Made by a program: the position numbers and the translations under genes. A stretch of DNA of 64,000 nucleotides from Shewanella electrodiphila. GTDB lineage: Bacteria > Pseudomonadota > Gammaproteobacteria > Enterobacterales > Shewanellaceae. Numbering within the stretch: the stretch's first letter is position 1; the number at the start of each line of letters is the position of its first letter. The notes beneath the pieces are model-generated. The model searched no databases. It was not told where the DNA came from and saw only the letters and a program-made list of their open reading frames with translations. The stretch is from NCBI RefSeq assembly GCF_023283985.1, contig NZ_JAKIKU010000010.1, positions 1 to 64,000 on the forward strand. The letters are read 5' to 3'. Below are positions 40,901 through 50,488 of the stretch, piece by piece.

Positions 40901-42452
40901 TTTGTATTTGGCTCATGGCAAACGTTCTAGAGAATTTTACCATAATGTTGAATTACAACTGCTGCGCAAAAAGCACTGGGCCGGTGAAATTAACATCCGC
41001 ACCAAAGATAAAAAAGGCATTCTCGCTTGGCTTGAAATCAACCAAGTCATCGATAATAAAGGGGAAACCAGTCACTTTGTAGCTGTGTTCACCGATATAA
41101 CATCGCGTAAAAAAGCCGAAGAAGATCTACGGATTTTAGCTAACTTTGATCCGTTAACGGGTTTACCAAACCGAACCCTATTCCAGGACAGATTAAATCA
41201 AGCAATCACCAAAGCACATCGTTCTAAGTCGATTGTGGCGCTGCTATTCCTTGATTTAGACCGCTTTAAACATATCAATGACTCTATGGGTCATCACGTG
41301 GGTGATTTACTATTAAAAGCCGTGGCATCAAGACTACAGAACGCCATTCGCGATGGTGATACTGTAGCCCGTTTAGGTGGTGATGAATTTACCATTATTC
41401 TTGAAGGTGTCGCCAAACTCAAAGCTGCCACCATCATTGCAGAAAAAGTACTTAATGCCTTTAAAGCACCCTTTTTATTAGATGGTAAAAACATGACTGT
41501 GTCTCCATCGATTGGGATTAGCCTGTTCCCCAATGATGCAGATGACAGCACCTCGTTAATTAAGTATGCCGATACAGCCATGTATCACGCTAAATCTTTG
41601 GGGCGTAATAACTTCCAATTCTACACCGAAGAGTTAAACCAATACGCAACACGCCACGTTGAACTCGAAGCAGGGCTTAAAGAAGCGATTCAAAATAATG
41701 AGCTTTATTTAGTCTATCAACCTAAATACGATATCAAAACCAAGCGCATTTTAGGTGTCGAAGCTCTACTGCGCTGGAATAGTCCGACTCTAGGCTTTAT
41801 CTCACCTGTGGAGTTTATACCGCTTGCAGAAGAAACAGGGATGATTAATGCCATTGGTCACTGGGCAATTGATGAAGCATGTAACCAGCTAGCTAGTTGG
41901 CATCAATTAGGTTTCGACGATATTTCGGTTGCGGTGAACTTATCAGCAAGGCAGCTTAAAGCAGATATTATTTCAACCATTGAAGTGGCATTAGCGGTAT
42001 CTGGCCTACCAGCAAGTGCCTTAGAGCTTGAGCTAACAGAGTCGATGATTATGGGTAATCCACAAGATTCTGTGAAAGTATTATCACAGTTAAAAGCCTT
42101 GGGGCTTACTATTGCCATTGATGATTTTGGTACTGGCTATTCAAGCTTAAGTTATTTAAAACGTTTCCCTATCGATACCCTTAAAGTCGATAGAGAATTC
42201 GTCCGTGATATTATTGAAGATCCCGATGATGCCGCAATTACCAGCGCAATCATTACCCTCGCCCACAGTTTAGAGCTCAATGTTGTCGCTGAAGGTGTTG
42301 AAACTCAAGAGCAGCTCGACTTCTTAAAATATGAAGGCTGCGATCAAGTGCAGGGTTTCCTATTAAGTAAGCCGCTAACAGCTGTTGATTGCTTAGAGAA
42401 ATTAAAGCAAGATAAGCTTGAAAAAAGTACGGATATCGTCAGCGAGCAATAA
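37923..42452 (+). CDS. Periplasmic beta-propeller / PAS / GGDEF / EAL c-di-GMP sensor enzyme
   Basis: 1509-residue inner-membrane signalling protein. In order: a signal peptide (LFIWVLFTSMSASVFA); a large periplasmic double propeller of about 700 residues with repeated LWIGT/LWLGT blades (two-component regulator propeller type); a Y_Y_Y-like beta domain (about 690-785); a membrane helix (about 788-810); two PAS domains (about 833-945 and 953-1065); GGDEF (motif LGGDEF near 1150, inhibitory RDGD five residues before); and EAL (GVEALLRW near 1279, DDFGTGYSS loop intact). Both enzymatic domains look competent, the EAL most clearly. The start is TTG with AGGTG four bases upstream. Ligand unknown. 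Confidence 0.9.
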   Translation: MNLPLSKTLRACLFIWVLFTSMSASVFAFTPQNDNHLLSFEQFEASNELNQNSVTKLFMDKAGMLWVGTQDGLHSYNGIQFDVFLNDSNNPNSIVGNYITDILQSADDNLWVATYSQGLSRLDLTTGQFTNYGVEQGLADLRVSKITLIGDYLWIGTKTGLYTLSLKSNKITRISLSNNVEPHITSVANVDDKYIFVGTEKSGTFAIDSNTIIRLDIPSELRVNSIQNNKLDGSVWLAIENKLIRYDLETHAKTTIWVNEQPTIFNEIKDFVISSSSQVWAIGANSGLTQLDYIDNQWRSRVHKYDPNSRKSISENNLQSIMLAHDGTLWLGTRYSGINKLNLNQIYFNHIYEMHPSKPKMANMIRAIFRDKQQRLWIGTESAGLKSFDEQQGQFYYYNDLFAKALNLNENELSLTVHAITQTQDGNLWFGTSHGLARLSTDQQLTFLPAFDHLIPNTLHIRSLALDDQQRLWIGSNNGLYFVLPGEGVLHQYQFDFQPDYSPNKQTILSLKYHNDSLWIGTMAGLVRLKPDQQQLTLKMRQPADDTTLSDNRIRDFIVTSDDQFLMATHSGVDKIIETADGSIHFQALNEQIKQHTIYAILEDDNHDLWLSTNSGLIRLAGHDLTTFNEFDGVQANEFNGGVKFKDPDGELWFGGINGLNQFMPENVPAIRPDTKLALTSYSFGEERHQLYDLMSPPELLMPYEDKIIRFDVSALEFNYPGFHQFSYKLLGQNDNWVDLHQTNEIAFSNLAPKDYELLVRFTLTDNNYQQTPLSIKFTVVPPLYLSKGAYVIYGIAIMLILTFIVYLKQLKREKQREFEMSIRASEERLKLALWASGDGMWDWNIRENKVYRTDMVPPLMLGDETQALINNIHPEDKVRVAKILNQHLDGEIEFFEAEYRVEKQPGKWVWLIDRGKVVEWDQQERPVRMAGTHKDITVRKETENELKLSTQVLHSMNEAVVVGELDYRVRTVNPAFSRITGFDHDAIAGKHFLYLAHGKRSREFYHNVELQLLRKKHWAGEINIRTKDKKGILAWLEINQVIDNKGETSHFVAVFTDITSRKKAEEDLRILANFDPLTGLPNRTLFQDRLNQAITKAHRSKSIVALLFLDLDRFKHINDSMGHHVGDLLLKAVASRLQNAIRDGDTVARLGGDEFTIILEGVAKLKAATIIAEKVLNAFKAPFLLDGKNMTVSPSIGISLFPNDADDSTSLIKYADTAMYHAKSLGRNNFQFYTEELNQYATRHVELEAGLKEAIQNNELYLVYQPKYDIKTKRILGVEALLRWNSPTLGFISPVEFIPLAEETGMINAIGHWAIDEACNQLASWHQLGFDDISVAVNLSARQLKADIISTIEVALAVSGLPASALELELTESMIMGNPQDSVKVLSQLKALGLTIAIDDFGTGYSSLSYLKRFPIDTLKVDREFVRDIIEDPDDAAITSAIITLAHSLELNVVAEGVETQEQLDFLKYEGCDQVQGFLLSKPLTAVDCLEKLKQDKLEKSTDIVSEQ

Positions 42453-42521
42453 GCCATAATGAGATAAGAATTCATTAGTGCCTATTGCCATGATTCGTCT
42501 TTGAATACGCACAATAAAAAA

Positions 42522-42570
42522 CGACCTCCTAAATAACGTTATCAATATAACGTAAGGAGGCCGCATTTTT
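42522..42570 (-). terminator. Bidirectional terminator between EAL gene and ilvE-like gene
   Basis: Long interrupted hairpin: CCTCCT and ATAACGTTAT arms pair with ATAACGT and AGGAGG. It is flanked by AAAAAA on the left and CATTTTT on the right, so it can end both convergent transcripts. Confidence 0.8.
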
Positions 42571-42630
42571 GTTAAGCCAAGAGCTAGCTATTCGCGACTC
42601 AAGCTCTGCTAATAATGACCTTGTAACTAA

Positions 42631-43716
42631 TTATGGTGCAACACGCTCAACGCGTTTAACCCAACCTTCAGGGCCTTCAAGTTGGCCATTTTGTAACTCA
42701 GTGAAAATTTGGTAAATACGTTTAATACTCGGGCCTACTTCGCCGTCACCAACAGTAACAACACGGCCATCTTCAAAGATATATGATCCTACAGGCGATA
42801 CTACCGCTGCGGTGCCAAAGCCGCCAGCTTCAACAATTTCACCCGCTTCAATATCAGCGATGAACTTATCAAGCATGATCGTTTCTTGGCGAACTTCACA
42901 ACCTAAGATATGCCCAAGTTCAAGCATTGATTGAGACGTAATAGACTTAAGGATCGTGTCGGTGAAGGTTGGAATAACAACCGTACCGTCTTTTAACACA
43001 TGGAAATGGTTCATCGCGCCCACTTCTTCAATCTGCTGGTTGTTAGCGTCAAGGTATAACACCTGCGCTGCACCATACTCGGCTGCCGCTTGGCCTGCAC
43101 GTAAAGACGCTGCGTAGTTACCTGCGGCTTTAGATGCGCCAGTACCACCAGAAACCGCGCGATGGAATTTTTTACTGATAAGCAAACGAATCGCTTTGCT
43201 CACGCCATCGGCATAATAAGCACCACTTGGGCTTAAAATGACACAGAAGGTGAAATTCAAGCTCGGGCTAACCGACAATCTATCTTCTGTTGCAAAAATA
43301 AATGGACGAATATATAAACATGCACCGTCTTGCATCGGGAACCATAAACGGTCCACATCGATTAATGCATTAATTGCTTCAAGTTGTTTATCTTCATCAA
43401 GGTTAGGAATACATAAGATGTCTGCAGAGGTGTTTAAGCGTTCGGCATTTTTATTTAATCTAAAAGTATAGATTTCACCATCGTCATGCATAAAGGCTTT
43501 AGCGCCTTCAAAAATTGATTGTCCGTAATGCAGTGAAATTGCACCAGGGGCAATTTCAAAAGGAGCATACGGTTCGATGCGAGGGTCGCACCATTGGCCA
43601 TCTCGATAGTCCATTAAAAACATATGATCAGTTCTGAGATTACCAAAGCCAACATTACCTTCAGGTTGAAATTGCTCAGTACGGCGTGACGATTTTAAAT
43701 TATATTTGATGTCCAT
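42631..43716 (-). CDS. Branched-chain amino acid aminotransferase, group II (eukaryote-like BCAT)
   Basis: Same reaction as IlvE but from the longer BCAT branch: 361 residues, beginning MDIKYNL, with FGNLRTDHMFLMDY, YGQSIFEGAKAF, the Schiff-base Lys in GASKAAGNYAASL, and LDANNQQIEEVGAMNHFHV. The start was put at MDIKYN with AAGGTGG upstream; a 23-residue upstream extension is unsupported. It is far from the ilv operon and has its own terminator. The redundancy with ilvE may separate synthesis from degradation (inference). Confidence 0.92.
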   Translation of the reverse strand: MDIKYNLKSSRRTEQFQPEGNVGFGNLRTDHMFLMDYRDGQWCDPRIEPYAPFEIAPGAISLHYGQSIFEGAKAFMHDDGEIYTFRLNKNAERLNTSADILCIPNLDEDKQLEAINALIDVDRLWFPMQDGACLYIRPFIFATEDRLSVSPSLNFTFCVILSPSGAYYADGVSKAIRLLISKKFHRAVSGGTGASKAAGNYAASLRAGQAAAEYGAAQVLYLDANNQQIEEVGAMNHFHVLKDGTVVIPTFTDTILKSITSQSMLELGHILGCEVRQETIMLDKFIADIEAGEIVEAGGFGTAAVVSPVGSYIFEDGRVVTVGDGEVGPSIKRIYQIFTELQNGQLEGPEGWVKRVERVAP

Positions 43717-44076
43717 TTGATACCACCTTGAAAACAGAGATTGCAGACTATGAATCATCAGTTGCAATGTCAAGCAAATGGACAATGTGGAGTAAATTTA
43801 ACCGTCAATTGAAGTGCACAATAATCAATATCGTATTAAAGACAGGGAATAAATTGAATAACGCTAAAAAGGTTTCCCTGAACAATCCCCCAACAAAAGT
43901 AAATTGTTGCAGTCTGAATACAAAAAACAGGGCAAATAAACCAGTGGATGATAAAAGCTTAGAAAATAGTAGTAAAAGTGGTACTTTTTTTAACCACTTA
44001 ACAGATTTGTCTATTCCTTAAACCCCAGTCACTGCTAGAATCAGCATTCCATCCAGAAACTATTAGGACTCCCGAT
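43717..44076 (+). other. Intergenic region between the group II BCAT gene and zapB
   Basis: 360 bases of A/T-rich DNA holding the divergent promoters of the flanking genes. A 97-codon frame (43728-44021) crosses it, but its composition, lack of a ribosome site and Lys/Asn/Ser-rich product look non-coding. Nothing else seen. Confidence 0.5.
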
Positions 44077-44277
44077 ATGAGCCTTGAATTATTGTCCCAA
44101 CTGGAAGCCAAAATCCAGGCTACTCTTGAAAATGCTGAGCTACTAAAAATGGAGCTTGAAGAAGAGAAGCAAAAGAATGTTCAGTTGACTGAGTCTAATC
44201 AACAACTGCAACAAGACCTAAACTCATGGAACGACAAAGTAAACGGTCTTGTTGGTTTGCTTAACAGCGAAAGCTAA
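44077..44277 (+). CDS. zapB: Cell division protein ZapB
   Basis: 66-residue, almost wholly coiled-coil protein ([30 protein letters not shown] region) matching ZapB, which links ZapA/FtsZ to the division site. It is shorter than the E. coli 81-residue protein, mainly in the middle of the coil. Its TAA overlaps in antiparallel fashion with the TAG of the convergent ytfK-like gene. Confidence 0.85.
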   Translation: MSLELLSQLEAKIQATLENAELLKMELEEEKQKNVQLTESNQQLQQDLNSWNDKVNGLVGLLNSES

Positions 44278-44486
44278 ACGGCACTTGCTTCATGGTGCTG
44301 AGCTGCAAGTAGCTCATTAAGTTCTGAAACAGCCTGCTTCACTTTTGGCAGGCTTTTTTTCGGCATAACAAAACGGCCACGATTAAATTCAATACAACCT
44401 AAATCTTTAACCCAAATCACTCCTGTCACAAAAATTCTAGCGTGTTTTACAATGAGCTTTGGTGCATAAACCGGGAAACGTCTCAT
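44274..44486 (-). CDS. YtfK-like DUF1107 family protein
   Basis: 70-residue basic protein with the family pattern RF..Y.PK...K.A+.[19 protein letters not shown]. In E. coli, YtfK binds SpoT and promotes (p)ppGpp accumulation; a similar role here is inference. It is convergent with zapB, the two stop codons overlapping by two bases. CTTAGGAGTTCTC precedes the ATG, giving an AGGAG ribosome site. Confidence 0.8.
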   Translation of the reverse strand: MRRFPVYAPKLIVKHARIFVTGVIWVKDLGCIEFNRGRFVMPKKSLPKVKQAVSELNELLAAQHHEASAV

Positions 44487-44883
44487 GAGAACTCCTAAGC
44501 TTGGTTGTTATCTTTATTGGCTTATATTGGACAGTATAAAGCCCTTCAGAGTTTCATTAAATTAAACATTTTTTATCTAAATTTCTATGAAATAACCCAC
44601 ACTATTTCCATTAAATCATCGATATTTAAAAACAACACAAAAATGACGCTTGCCATTTTTTTGACGCTTTGATAGAGTAACCACGTTACTCAGGGTAAAT
44701 AAAGAGCCAATTGGCTCATCACCGTATCGTTTTAAAATCCTATTTTTAAAACCTACGGTTTTTTTTTGCTTTTTTTCAGCACATTACACACTCTTCATGA
44801 ATAATGCCTCAATAAAAAAGGAGCCGTTATAGGCTCCTTTCGTTAGCTGGTTATCGACGATTAACGCGCCAATAAAATACCGA
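44487..44883 (-). other. Intergenic region upstream of the ytfK-like gene
   Basis: 397 bases. I see a 14-nt perfect palindrome GAGCCAATTGGCTC at 44704-44717, a short A/T-flanked ACC-GGT hairpin near 44747-44768, and the dsbA terminator. The rest is A/T-rich promoter-like DNA with no gene. Confidence 0.5.
44817..44840 (-). terminator. Terminator of dsbA
   Basis: AAAGGAGCC/GGCTCCTTT hairpin with a five-base loop, followed by a T-run on the minus strand. Confidence 0.88.
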
Positions 44884-45498
44884 CTACTTATCTTTAGACG
44901 TTAAGTAGTAAGCAATCTCTAATAACTCATCGTAAGACTTGATTGAACCCGTCTCAACACGGTATTTACCGTTAACGACTAACGCTGGTACACCTGATAA
45001 TTTAGCATTCTCAGTGTCACGCTTCATTTTAGACATTTGTGCATTCACCATAAATGAATTTGCAGCCGCATCGAAATCTTTACCATCAACACCGTTGGCG
45101 ATAAATAGCATACGGATGTCTTTTAGGCTGGTGAAACGTTGTTTGGTGTCATGAATCGCAACGAAAATGGCATGTTCAATTTTCTTTTCAACGTTTAACT
45201 GATGAGCAATAGCAAATGCACGTGACATTTCAGTACCCATTTCACGGCCAATAAACTCAACGTGCGCTTGGTTGAATGTCACACCTTCTGGCAAAGTAGA
45301 TTCAATTTTTGGTACCACTGTTTTTGAAAAGTTATAACAGTGACCACAGAAGAATGAGAAAAACTCGGTGATTTCAGGCTTAGATGTTGCTGGGCCTTCG
45401 TTAATCACGGTGTAATGCACACCTTCTTTATAATCTGCAGCAGTTGCAGCCATTGGGGCTAAAAGTAGTGCTGCTGCCATTAATAGTGCTTTTTTCAT
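44884..45498 (-). CDS. dsbA: Thiol:disulfide interchange protein DsbA
   Basis: Periplasmic oxidant that makes disulfide bonds in exported proteins. The 204-residue protein has signal peptide MKKALLMAAALLLAPMAATAA, a thioredoxin fold interrupted by a helical domain, and a cis-Pro loop SGVPALV. The active site reads CGHC, not the CPHC of E. coli DsbA. The start was set at MKKALL with AAAGGAAG upstream; the longer frame would bury the signal peptide. It follows srkA with a 207-bp gap, the conserved enterobacterial neighbourhood. Confidence 0.94.
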   Translation of the reverse strand: MKKALLMAAALLLAPMAATAADYKEGVHYTVINEGPATSKPEITEFFSFFCGHCYNFSKTVVPKIESTLPEGVTFNQAHVEFIGREMGTEMSRAFAIAHQLNVEKKIEHAIFVAIHDTKQRFTSLKDIRMLFIANGVDGKDFDAAANSFMVNAQMSKMKRDTENAKLSGVPALVVNGKYRVETGSIKSYDELLEIAYYLTSKDK

Positions 45499-45705
45499 TT
45501 TGCTTCCTTTAGTGTGCAATCTTTAAAATATATTGTTTACAATAAAATATTTAAAACTTGCCATCTGTTTTATGCCATTAGCGATATAGCCAATATGCAT
45601 AGCTAAATTTATAATTTCTTAAACCGTATCATAATGTAGGTTATCTTCGTATCTCAAGACCTTATCAAGATCATTTGTAACAATCTACAATTGAATCTTA
45701 GAAGC

Positions 45706-46746
45706 CTAATATCCCATCAAACTCAAAGGGGCTTCATCTAACGCAGCTAACTGCTCTTTAAATGCCAACGTTTGTTGTTCCCAGTATTTGATATCACCAA
45801 ACCACGGAAAGTTCATTGGAAATGCAGGATCTTGCCATCTTTTAGTTAGCCAAGCGTTGTAATGCAGCATTCTTAAGGCGCGCAAAGGCTCAACGAGCTT
45901 AAGCTCACGTTGGTCAAAATCATAAAATTCCTGATAGCCTTCCAGTAACACATCTAACTGTAATAAGCGTTGCTGTCGGTCACCTGTCAGCATCATCCAA
46001 ATATCTTGCACAGCAGGACCTTGGCGCGCATCATCTAAATCAACAAAACCTGGACCATCTGGGGTCCACAAAATATTACTGGCATGAAGATCCCCATGCA
46101 GACGAATCGTAGGAAACGAATGGGCTGAAATAATGCCCTTGGCTTTATCCAGTACTTGTTCAGCAACAGTAAAAAATTGTTGGCTAATCCCTTCTGAAAC
46201 TTGTCCAGAATCTTGTAAAAAGGCCAGCGCATCATCTCCCAGTATTTTGCTTGAAAGTGGCTCTCGATATTGAAAAGGCTGCTTACTCGCATATTGATGA
46301 ATGCGGCCAATAAAACGTCCGACAGATTCAAGTTGATCTAAATTATCGACTTCAAATGCACGGCCACCAATAGACGGAAACAAAGTAAATTTATAACCTT
46401 GATAATGGTGCAATGTTTTGCCATTAATGATTGATGGCACAGCGATAGGGATATCTTCTGCAGCCAGCGCTAATGCATAATCATGTTCTTCTTGAATTTG
46501 CGCCTCACTCCAACGATGTGGACGATAGAACTTCACCACATAACGATTACCGCGATCACATCGAAACTGGTAAACACGGTTTTCGTAACTATTGAGCGCT
46601 AACAAACCGGTTTCAGGGAATACACCAAGGCTTTCAATCGCATCGAGGATTAAATCAGGGGTAAGCGCCTGGTAATGAAACGATGCATCCTGCTGGTTTG
46701 GCGTGAGTGTGACCTGCGGGACTGACTCTTCTATGCGATTACTCAT
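45706..46746 (-). CDS. srkA: Stress response kinase SrkA (YihE)
   Basis: Cytosolic Ser/Thr kinase of the choline/homoserine-kinase fold that counteracts stress-induced death in E. coli. The 346-residue protein shows the Lys-bearing YVVKFYRP, the catalytic-loop motif LHGDLHASNILW and the metal-binding VDLDDARQGP. ATGA overlap with the preceding gene (4 bases) makes them one unit. It lies upstream of dsbA as in enterics. Confidence 0.94.
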   Translation of the reverse strand: MSNRIEESVPQVTLTPNQQDASFHYQALTPDLILDAIESLGVFPETGLLALNSYENRVYQFRCDRGNRYVVKFYRPHRWSEAQIQEEHDYALALAAEDIPIAVPSIINGKTLHHYQGYKFTLFPSIGGRAFEVDNLDQLESVGRFIGRIHQYASKQPFQYREPLSSKILGDDALAFLQDSGQVSEGISQQFFTVAEQVLDKAKGIISAHSFPTIRLHGDLHASNILWTPDGPGFVDLDDARQGPAVQDIWMMLTGDRQQRLLQLDVLLEGYQEFYDFDQRELKLVEPLRALRMLHYNAWLTKRWQDPAFPMNFPWFGDIKYWEQQTLAFKEQLAALDEAPLSLMGY

Positions 46747-47138
46747 AAATCGTCCTTTGCCTTATTTGATGCATCTTGTGCTGTACATATTGATGAATTC
46801 GGAGACGTTATCAGCGGCACGAGCAAAGTCATTAGATACTCTAGCACTTCCAAATCAGCTTGGGTCTCTGTGGATATCCAACAAATATCACCGTAAAACT
46901 CATAGTTTAGCCATAGCTGACTACCTTCAAAATTTAGTAGCCATTGGTGGCGGTCTGCGCCCCATTGGCGCTCACGCACCTCACAATCTAACGCCAAAGC
47001 TAAAGGGTCAGCAAACGCCTCGAACCGTTCAAAATCAATATTGGCAGAGATCAAGATACTCAATGCTTCGTCATCTAATTGGGCATTTTTAATTGCCACT
47101 GAATTTGGCGCTTTTTTCTCAAATGAACCTGAGTTCAT
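46743..47138 (-). CDS. DUF3630-like small protein
   Basis: 131 residues, soluble, acidic, with a Trp/Tyr-rich core (RQWGADRHQWLLNFEGSQLW and ICWISTETQADLEVL). It looks like the DUF3630 family found in Shewanella and Vibrio relatives, with no known function. Its stop overlaps the srkA start (ATGA), suggesting coupled expression. I am fairly sure it is a gene, less sure of the family name. Confidence 0.7.
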   Translation of the reverse strand: MNSGSFEKKAPNSVAIKNAQLDDEALSILISANIDFERFEAFADPLALALDCEVRERQWGADRHQWLLNFEGSQLWLNYEFYGDICWISTETQADLEVLEYLMTLLVPLITSPNSSICTAQDASNKAKDDL

Positions 47139-47269
47139 AATCTTCCTTAAGTGTGCTGGTAAACTGATTTATTGGGCTGATTTACATGCGCCCATTGGCG
47201 ACTAATGACTATCAATACCGTAACCATTATACAAATAACGATAACTAACTATTATACAAGTAATGATAA

Positions 47270-48799
47270 TTAACTACTGCAAGACATGATTAAACCTTGT
47301 CCCCATTGCGGAGGTCGCTCAGCATAATGTTGTTTATCTGTATGCTCTGCATAAGGGGTTGTCAGTAATTGATGCAGCTCAACGAGCTTACTATTATCAC
47401 CTTCTTCGACCGCCACAATGGCCTCTTGAGCTAAATAATTTCGTAAAATGTACTTTGGATTAACGCTATTTCGGTCTGTTTGCCATGCGGCTATCTCGAC
47501 CATCTTGCCATTATTACCTGCAACAACGCGTTGTTGGTAATCTTTAAACCAAGTATCAAATTGAGGTCGGTCAATAATGTCATCAGCAATATTAGGATTA
47601 TTACACCCAATATCTAGCTGACCAAGTGCACGAAAAGTATGGGTATAGTCCAACATATTATGTTGCATAACCGCGCAAAATCGGCCAATAAAGTCTAAAT
47701 CAGCTTTATTTTGTGCTGCCTGTAACTCTGCTAATTTCGATGTACTTTTATCCACTGTGTTTACAGCTAAATCACCGAGTCCAAGACCCATTTTAGCCCG
47801 CATCAGTAATAAATATTGCTGCACTAATTCCGCTTGATAAGTATTAAGCGCTGCAACGAGGTCATCGGATTCTATCACCGGGGTTAATGCTTGCGCCAAA
47901 CGCTGCAGATTCCAAAGGCCAATACCAGGCTGCTGGCCAAAGGCATAACGCCCTTCCGGATCAGAGTGGTTGCAAATAAAGTCTTCTTTAAAGGTGTCTA
48001 AAAAAGCAAACGGACCAAAGTCAAAACTGTCACCAAGAATCGACATATTGTCGGTATTCAGCACCCCATGAGCAAAACCAACGGCTTGCCAATGTCCAAT
48101 TAACACCGCTGTATCTTTAACAACTTGAGTAAACCAGGCTTTGTAACCTTGATAGTCCTGAGATAAATGCGGGTAATGCTGAGCAATGGTAAAGTTAAGC
48201 AGCTTGATTAATTTATCCTTACCACCTTCATTGCTATGGCAAAAATACTCAAAATGACCAAATCGAATATGAGTTTTAGCTAATCTAACTGTAATCGCTG
48301 CGGTTTCTTGCGACTCTCGCCATACAGGTAAATCTGAACCGATAACGGCGAGAGCCCGAGTTGTCGGCACCGACAGCGCCGCCAATGCTTCTGAGGCTAA
48401 AAACTCTCGCACCGCCGAACGCATTACTGCTCTACCATCACCATGACGGGAGTATGGTGTTGGCCCTGCACCTTTTAGTGCCACATCCCAAGCAAGGCTA
48501 TGTTCACCTGTTGGCTTGGTTGTGAATGCTTCTCCAAGAATAATTGAACGACCATCACCTAAACGAGGAGAATAGCCACCAAACTGATGACCACTATAAA
48601 CCTGGGCATAATAACTGGCACCGGGCACGGCATGATTCGCTGACAACTGCATTAGCAGCTCATCATTAGGCTCTGATAACCCGATGAGTTTTGCTGCATC
48701 ATCACTCCATGCTAACCAGTGTGGATTACTGATCGGCAAAGGGTAAACTTGCGAATAAAACCCTTCTAGTTGCTCAAAAAAATCTTGTTTAAACTGCAT
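47270..48799 (-). CDS. selO: Protein adenylyltransferase SelO (YdiU)
   Basis: Pseudokinase-fold enzyme that transfers AMP to protein Ser/Thr/Tyr. The 509-residue protein shows the Gly-rich [32 protein letters not shown], and the metal-binding part [22 protein letters not shown]. The C-terminus is ...SCSS, where eukaryotic relatives carry selenocysteine (Cys replaces it here). It is followed closely by a lipoprotein gene. Confidence 0.94.
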   Translation of the reverse strand: MQFKQDFFEQLEGFYSQVYPLPISNPHWLAWSDDAAKLIGLSEPNDELLMQLSANHAVPGASYYAQVYSGHQFGGYSPRLGDGRSIILGEAFTTKPTGEHSLAWDVALKGAGPTPYSRHGDGRAVMRSAVREFLASEALAALSVPTTRALAVIGSDLPVWRESQETAAITVRLAKTHIRFGHFEYFCHSNEGGKDKLIKLLNFTIAQHYPHLSQDYQGYKAWFTQVVKDTAVLIGHWQAVGFAHGVLNTDNMSILGDSFDFGPFAFLDTFKEDFICNHSDPEGRYAFGQQPGIGLWNLQRLAQALTPVIESDDLVAALNTYQAELVQQYLLLMRAKMGLGLGDLAVNTVDKSTSKLAELQAAQNKADLDFIGRFCAVMQHNMLDYTHTFRALGQLDIGCNNPNIADDIIDRPQFDTWFKDYQQRVVAGNNGKMVEIAAWQTDRNSVNPKYILRNYLAQEAIVAVEEGDNSKLVELHQLLTTPYAEHTDKQHYAERPPQWGQGLIMSCSS

Positions 48800-48820
48800 T
48801 AAGCCTTTCCCTAGGGCAGC

Positions 48821-49159
48821 CTATTTACAGATAACGACATTATCGTCATTAACTTCACATAGCTGCTCACATTGATATCCTTTCTCGATGGCGACTGGAA
48901 TCGCAGTCGCATTTTCAAGGGCGCTATTGTCCATTGCAACATAGCTTTTACCGCTTAGACGTAACATGCCGTCCCCTTTTAACTGACATTGTTCAAGGGT
49001 GTCATAATAACCAGCTATATAATCTGTGTTTATTGGGTTTTGAGGCTTTTGGGCTTCGTCTGCATAATAAAATAGTGTCCATTCAGGTGTGCGTAAACAC
49101 CCTGCCAGACTGACTAAACCCAAACAAAAAACTATCTTAATTAGTATCTTGGAATTCAT
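48821..49159 (-). CDS. Hypothetical lipoprotein (112 aa)
   Basis: Predicted lipoprotein with signal peptide ending in lipobox LAGC (residues 18-21). The mature part has two further cysteine pairs (EQCQL; YQCEQLCEV and VICK at the end) that could form disulfides, fitting a periplasmic-facing protein. I do not recognise the family. ATG start, GAGGG upstream. It lies just before selO on the same strand. Confidence 0.75.
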   Translation of the reverse strand: MNSKILIKIVFCLGLVSLAGCLRTPEWTLFYYADEAQKPQNPINTDYIAGYYDTLEQCQLKGDGMLRLSGKSYVAMDNSALENATAIPVAIEKGYQCEQLCEVNDDNVVICK

Positions 49160-49311
49160 AAAACCCTCTTTAGTCTTTCTTTAAATAAATATGCCATCCC
49201 GATTCAAATAACCGCCATGATGTCATCATTACTCATGGGGGATTCAAATGCGCCCTATAATGGCAACATAGTCCGGTTTGTCTATACAAATCAGTATTTT
49301 TTGCCAATAAA

Positions 49312-49333
49312 AAAGCGAACCTGAGTCCGCTTT
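49312..49333 (-). terminator. Terminator after the Pro-Glu-rich protein gene
   Basis: AAGCGGAC/GTTCGCTT hairpin (one G-T pair, four-base loop) followed by TTTTTATTGG on the minus strand. Confidence 0.8.
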
Positions 49334-49382
49334 ATAATCATCAACATGAATTTAATGAGTCATGTGTTAGTTAAGCATTGAA

Positions 49383-50180
<798 letters not shown>

Positions 50181-50488
50181 TGATAACACCATGCCTGTGT
50201 CATGAATTATGAATTTAAAATAGCTTTTATAAAAAGGTCAAAGCGTATTCAAGCGAGTATATTTCTACGCTGCATTTTTAAACAGCTATATAGGTATTAA
50301 TAAGCTATTGTGTGGTCATAAATCAAGTATTTATCCCGCTTTTGTGCCTTTAAACATGATAACTGGGGATAAATTCAAATTTTTACTTTTTTGTGCTTTA
50401 GCTCAAGCTTATTATCACCTAAATTGAACTCCTAATATGATGCTCGTTACACTAGCCATACCCGAGTAAATTACTAAGGTATTTATCT

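Noticed and set aside
43728-44021. 97-codon plus-strand frame between the group II BCAT gene and zapB
   Set aside because: No ribosome site, composition unlike neighbours, and it begins inside the 5' region of the divergent gene. Treated as non-coding.
44704-44717. Perfect palindrome GAGCCAATTGGCTC as a possible operator or terminator
   Set aside because: No T-run and no known regulator; could be chance in an A/T-rich intergenic region.
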